Shown: positions 61,475-64,000 of the stretch, in pieces
Layout of the letters: every line of letters begins with the position of its first letter
Numbering within the stretch: position 1 is the first letter of the stretch
Assembly: GCF_024448335.1 (NCBI RefSeq)
Contig: NZ_JAMOHM010000006.1
Span: 62,001 to 126,000, forward strand
From: Stutzerimonas frequens
GTDB taxonomy: Bacteria; Pseudomonadota; Gammaproteobacteria; Pseudomonadales; Pseudomonadaceae
Direction: 5' to 3'
DNA: 64,000 nt
Notes under the pieces: model-generated
Told to the model about the DNA's origin: nothing
The model's input: only the letters and a program-made list of their open reading frames with translations
Database searches by the model: none
Program-made: the position numbers and the translations under genes

Positions 61475-62970
61475 ATCATGCGCTGATCCTGCCGCTGCTG
61501 GTGCCGCTGTTCACCGGAGCCCTGTTGCTGTTCGCCCATTCCTTAGGACGCTCGAGCAAACGCACCCTGTCGCTGCTTGCGACCTGGTCGTTGGTGCCTC
61601 TCGCGATCTGGCTGCTGGTGCTGGCGGACGACGGGCAACTGCGTGTCTATGCGCTGGGCAGCTGGCAACCGCCGTTCGGCATCGTCCTCATGCTGGACCG
61701 CCTGAGCGCGCTGATGCTGCTGGTCACCGCAGTGCTCGCCGGTTTCGCCGTGCTTTATGCCTGCCGCGGTGATGACGAGCGAGGCCCCAACTTTCACGCG
61801 CTCTATCAGTTCCAGTTGCTCGGCATAAACGGGGCCTTCCTGACCGGGGATCTGTTCAACCTGTTCGTCTTCTTCGAAATCCTGCTGATTTCATCTTATG
61901 CCCTGTTGCTGCATGGGCACGGCCAGCGCAGGGTGCGCTCCGGCATGCACTATGTCGTGCTGAATTTGCTCGGGTCTTCGCTGTTCCTCATTGGTGTGAG
62001 CATGCTCTATGGGCTGCTCGGTACGCTGAACATGGCCGACCTGGCTGCGCGGGTAAGCGCCGCCGATCCCGCGGATGGGCCTCTGCTGGCTGCGGCTGGC
62101 TACCTGCTGTTGGTGGTGTTCGCGCTGAAGGGCGCGATCCTGCCGTTGTACTTCTGGTTGCCGCGCGCCTATGCCTCTGCGACCGCGCCGGTCGCCGCTC
62201 TGTTCGCCATCATGACCAAGGTTGGGTTGTACGCAATCGTGCGGGTCTTCACGCTCATTTTCGGTAACGAGGCGGGGGAGTTGAGCCACATGGTCGATGC
62301 CTGGCTCTGGCCGCTGGCGTTGCTGACGCTTGGTGCTGCGGTAGTCGGTGCACTGGCTGCGCGCAATCTGCAGGTGCTGCTCGCCTATCTGGTGGTCGTT
62401 TCGGTAGGTACATTGCTGGCCGGCATAGCGCTCGGCAGTGAGGCGGGCCTCGCGGCAGCGCTCTATTACCTTGTGCACAGCACCCTGATTGCCGGTGCGT
62501 TGTTCCTGCTTGCCGATCTGATTGCTCGTCAGCGCGGCGACCTGGGAACCGATCTGATTACAGCTCCTGCGCTGCAACAACCGCTGCTGCTCGGCACGCT
62601 GTTCTTCATCGGCGCGATTTCCGTGGCGGGCTTGCCGCCGTTCTCCGGTTTTCTCGGCAAGCTGATGCTGCTTCGCGCGATCGAGCCGGGCGCGGAGGCG
62701 ATAGCGCTGTGGGCGGTGGTTCTGGTTGGCGGGCTGGGTATGCTTATCGCACTGAGCCGGGCCGGCAGTCTGGTGTTCTGGCGGGCCAGCGCACTAGCCC
62801 AGGGGCAGAAGGCGGATCCTGTACGCCTGCTGGCCACCACGGGACTGCTGCTCGGCAGTCTGGTCCTGGTTGCCGCGGCCGGGCCGCTGCAGACATTCAT
62901 GCAGGCCACGGCTGCACAGCTGCTGGACCTCCGGCCTTATCTGCAGATCGTTCAGGGAGGTGCGGCATGA
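61471..62970 (+). CDS. mrpD: Mrp antiporter subunit D
   Basis: The 499-residue protein is NuoN/NuoM-like: FNLFVFFEILLISSYALLLHG, LKGAILPLYFWLPRAYASAT, AVAALFAIMTKVGLYAIVRV and ISVAGLPPFSGFLGKLMLLR. The lysines typical of proton channels are visible. It overlaps mrpC and mrpE by 4 bp each. Confidence 0.96.
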   Translation: MNHALILPLLVPLFTGALLLFAHSLGRSSKRTLSLLATWSLVPLAIWLLVLADDGQLRVYALGSWQPPFGIVLMLDRLSALMLLVTAVLAGFAVLYACRGDDERGPNFHALYQFQLLGINGAFLTGDLFNLFVFFEILLISSYALLLHGHGQRRVRSGMHYVVLNLLGSSLFLIGVSMLYGLLGTLNMADLAARVSAADPADGPLLAAAGYLLLVVFALKGAILPLYFWLPRAYASATAPVAALFAIMTKVGLYAIVRVFTLIFGNEAGELSHMVDAWLWPLALLTLGAAVVGALAARNLQVLLAYLVVVSVGTLLAGIALGSEAGLAAALYYLVHSTLIAGALFLLADLIARQRGDLGTDLITAPALQQPLLLGTLFFIGAISVAGLPPFSGFLGKLMLLRAIEPGAEAIALWAVVLVGGLGMLIALSRAGSLVFWRASALAQGQKADPVRLLATTGLLLGSLVLVAAAGPLQTFMQATAAQLLDLRPYLQIVQGGAA

Positions 62971-63467
62971 GGGCGCGCTGGTTGCCGAATCCGGCCCTGA
63001 CGCTGTTGCTGGCGCTGCTCTGGTTGCTGCTCAACAACACCCTGAGTTTCGGGCAGCTGTTGCTTGGACTGTTTCTCGGCTGGGCGATACCGTTGCTCGT
63101 GAGCGGTTTTCTCATCGAAGTGCCTCGCGTGCGCAAGCCTGTGAAGCTTGTGCTGTTCTCGCTGAAAGTTCTTCGCGATATCGTGGTGGCCAACGTGCAC
63201 GTCGCCAGGCTGGTGCTCGGGCCCCGAAAGAGCCTGCGGCCAGCGTTCGTCGAGATCCCGATGGCCATCGACAACGAATTCGCTCTGGCTACGCTGACGA
63301 GCATCATCTCGCTGACACCCGGGACGGTCTCCGCCTGCCTGAGTCCTGATCGCAAGATGCTCATGGTGCATGCCCTCGATGCACCGGACATCGATGCCCT
63401 GGTCGCCGAGGTCAAGCGCAACTACGAAGCCCCGCTGCTGGAGATTTTCGAATGCTCGCGTACGTGA
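62967..63467 (+). CDS. mrpE: Mrp antiporter subunit E
   Basis: The 166-residue protein starts at the ATG overlapping the mrpD stop codon. It has N-terminal helices (LTLLLALLWLLLNNTLSFGQ) and the family motif ATLTSIISLTPGTVSACLSP. It overlaps mrpF by 16 bp. Confidence 0.94.
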   Translation: MRARWLPNPALTLLLALLWLLLNNTLSFGQLLLGLFLGWAIPLLVSGFLIEVPRVRKPVKLVLFSLKVLRDIVVANVHVARLVLGPRKSLRPAFVEIPMAIDNEFALATLTSIISLTPGTVSACLSPDRKMLMVHALDAPDIDALVAEVKRNYEAPLLEIFECSRT

Positions 63468-63721
63468 TTCCGTTCTGCCTGGCGGTGCTGGGACTGGCCG
63501 CCGTGCTGAACGTCGTCCGCCTGGTGCAGGGCCCGGACATGCCTGACCGGGTGCTCGCACTCGACACCCTTTATATCAACGCGCTGGCGCTGATCGTGCT
63601 GTTCGGCGTCTGGCTCGCCTCCGACCTGTTCTTCGAGGCTGCGCTGCTGATTGCCGTGATGGGTTTTGTCAGTACCGTGGCCGTGGGCAAACACCTGCTG
63701 CACGGCGACATCATCGACTGA
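63452..63721 (+). CDS. mrpF: Mrp antiporter subunit F
   Basis: The 89-residue protein has three helices and the MrpF motif RLVQGPDMPDRVLALDTLYI. It begins within the end of mrpE and is followed by mrpG after 9 bp. Confidence 0.95.
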   Translation: MLAYVIPFCLAVLGLAAVLNVVRLVQGPDMPDRVLALDTLYINALALIVLFGVWLASDLFFEAALLIAVMGFVSTVAVGKHLLHGDIID

Positions 63722-63730
63722 GGAGGCGAC

Positions 63731-64000
63731 ATGCCATTCTGGATTGAAGCGTTGGTGAGTCTGTTCCTGGTCGTTGGCAGCCTGTTCGCTCTGATCGGTG
63801 CGATTGGCCTGTACCGGCTGCCGGATTTCTATACCCGTTTGCACGGGCCGACCAAGGCAACGACGCTCGGGGTTGGCGGCATCATCATCGCCTCGATGAT
63901 CTTTTTCAGCAGCCACAACGACGGCCTGAGTCTGCACGAGCTGCTGATCACCCTGTTCCTGTTCCTGACCGCGCCGGTCAGTGCGCACATGCTGGCCAAG
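63731..64000 (+). CDS. mrpG: Mrp antiporter subunit G, cut by the window edge
   Basis: An ATG behind AGGAGG starts MPFWIEALVSLFLVVGSLFA, and the MrpG motif IGLYRLPDFYTRLHGPTKAT follows. Ninety codons are present; the stop is outside the window. Usual length is about 110-120 residues. Confidence 0.92.
   Translation, partial: MPFWIEALVSLFLVVGSLFALIGAIGLYRLPDFYTRLHGPTKATTLGVGGIIIASMIFFSSHNDGLSLHELLITLFLFLTAPVSAHMLAK

Noticed and set aside
1..64000. CRISPR arrays, rRNA genes and insertion sequences
   Set aside because: No regularly spaced repeats of 24-37 bp, no rRNA signatures and no transposase or inverted terminal repeats were seen by reading the window.

Overview
The window is a piece of a high-GC gammaproteobacterial chromosome, most likely a Pseudomonas of the stutzeri group (Stutzerimonas). 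The reasons are gene content and order. The order fdxA-mutS-(acyltransferase)-pncC-recA-recX matches the recA neighbourhood of pseudomonads. finR and fpr are divergent. The stretch OmpA lipoprotein, CopD, dinG, esterase, OmpA lipoprotein, pdxH, glycine-zipper lipoprotein, mrpABCDEFG resembles the corresponding P. aeruginosa block. No sequence search was run, so the genus is an inference.

Layout. 1-10.6 kb: the 3' part of an Lhr helicase gene, small lipoproteins, an orphan solute-binding protein, an rRNA pseudouridine synthase, two PQQ-dependent sugar dehydrogenases (soluble Asd type and membrane Gcd), and CvfB. 10.6-16.5 kb: DUF488/DUF2945 genes, a secreted GH5 glycosidase with three tandem N-terminal repeats behind an AT-rich leader, and a three-gene YqjD/holin-X/DUF3618 membrane-stress operon. 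16.5-17.4 kb: tRNA-Thr(CGU) with a possible integration scar and a Fic/YhfG toxin-antitoxin pair whose 56-codon antitoxin gene is easily missed. 17.6-21.5 kb: a siderophore receptor gene and a diguanylate cyclase gene, each broken by one missing base.

21.9-27.8 kb: an LpxR-like lipid A deacylase gene, then a compact four-gene cassette: MBOAT, FkbH-like HAD enzyme, acyl carrier protein and SGNH hydrolase. This copies the logic of the Dlt teichoic-acid D-alanylation system, with FkbH in place of DltA. I infer that it loads a glyceryl or similar small acyl unit on the carrier and transfers it to an envelope polymer. The MBOAT ends in the FxYxxF acyl-relay motif, and an envelope-stress (AlgU/RpoE-like) promoter candidate lies upstream. 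This is the best candidate for an undescribed system here.

28.2-37.5 kb: a BrkB-type membrane protein, a glycosyltransferase / polysaccharide deacetylase / flippase-like operon, CsbD, fdxA, mutS and an acyltransferase-3. 37.5-50.8 kb: pncC, recA with a LexA box, recX, a LOG-family protein, a beta-CASP metallohydrolase divergent from a phosphoketolase-family enzyme, a QSregVF-like protein, a DTW tRNA-modifying enzyme, an EamA transporter, an ErdR-like regulator and finR/fpr. 50.9-64 kb: OmpA lipoproteins, CopD, dinG (also with a LexA box), an esterase, pdxH, a glycine-zipper lipoprotein and the Mrp antiporter operon, cut inside mrpG by the window edge. I saw no rRNA, CRISPR array, insertion sequence or intact prophage.
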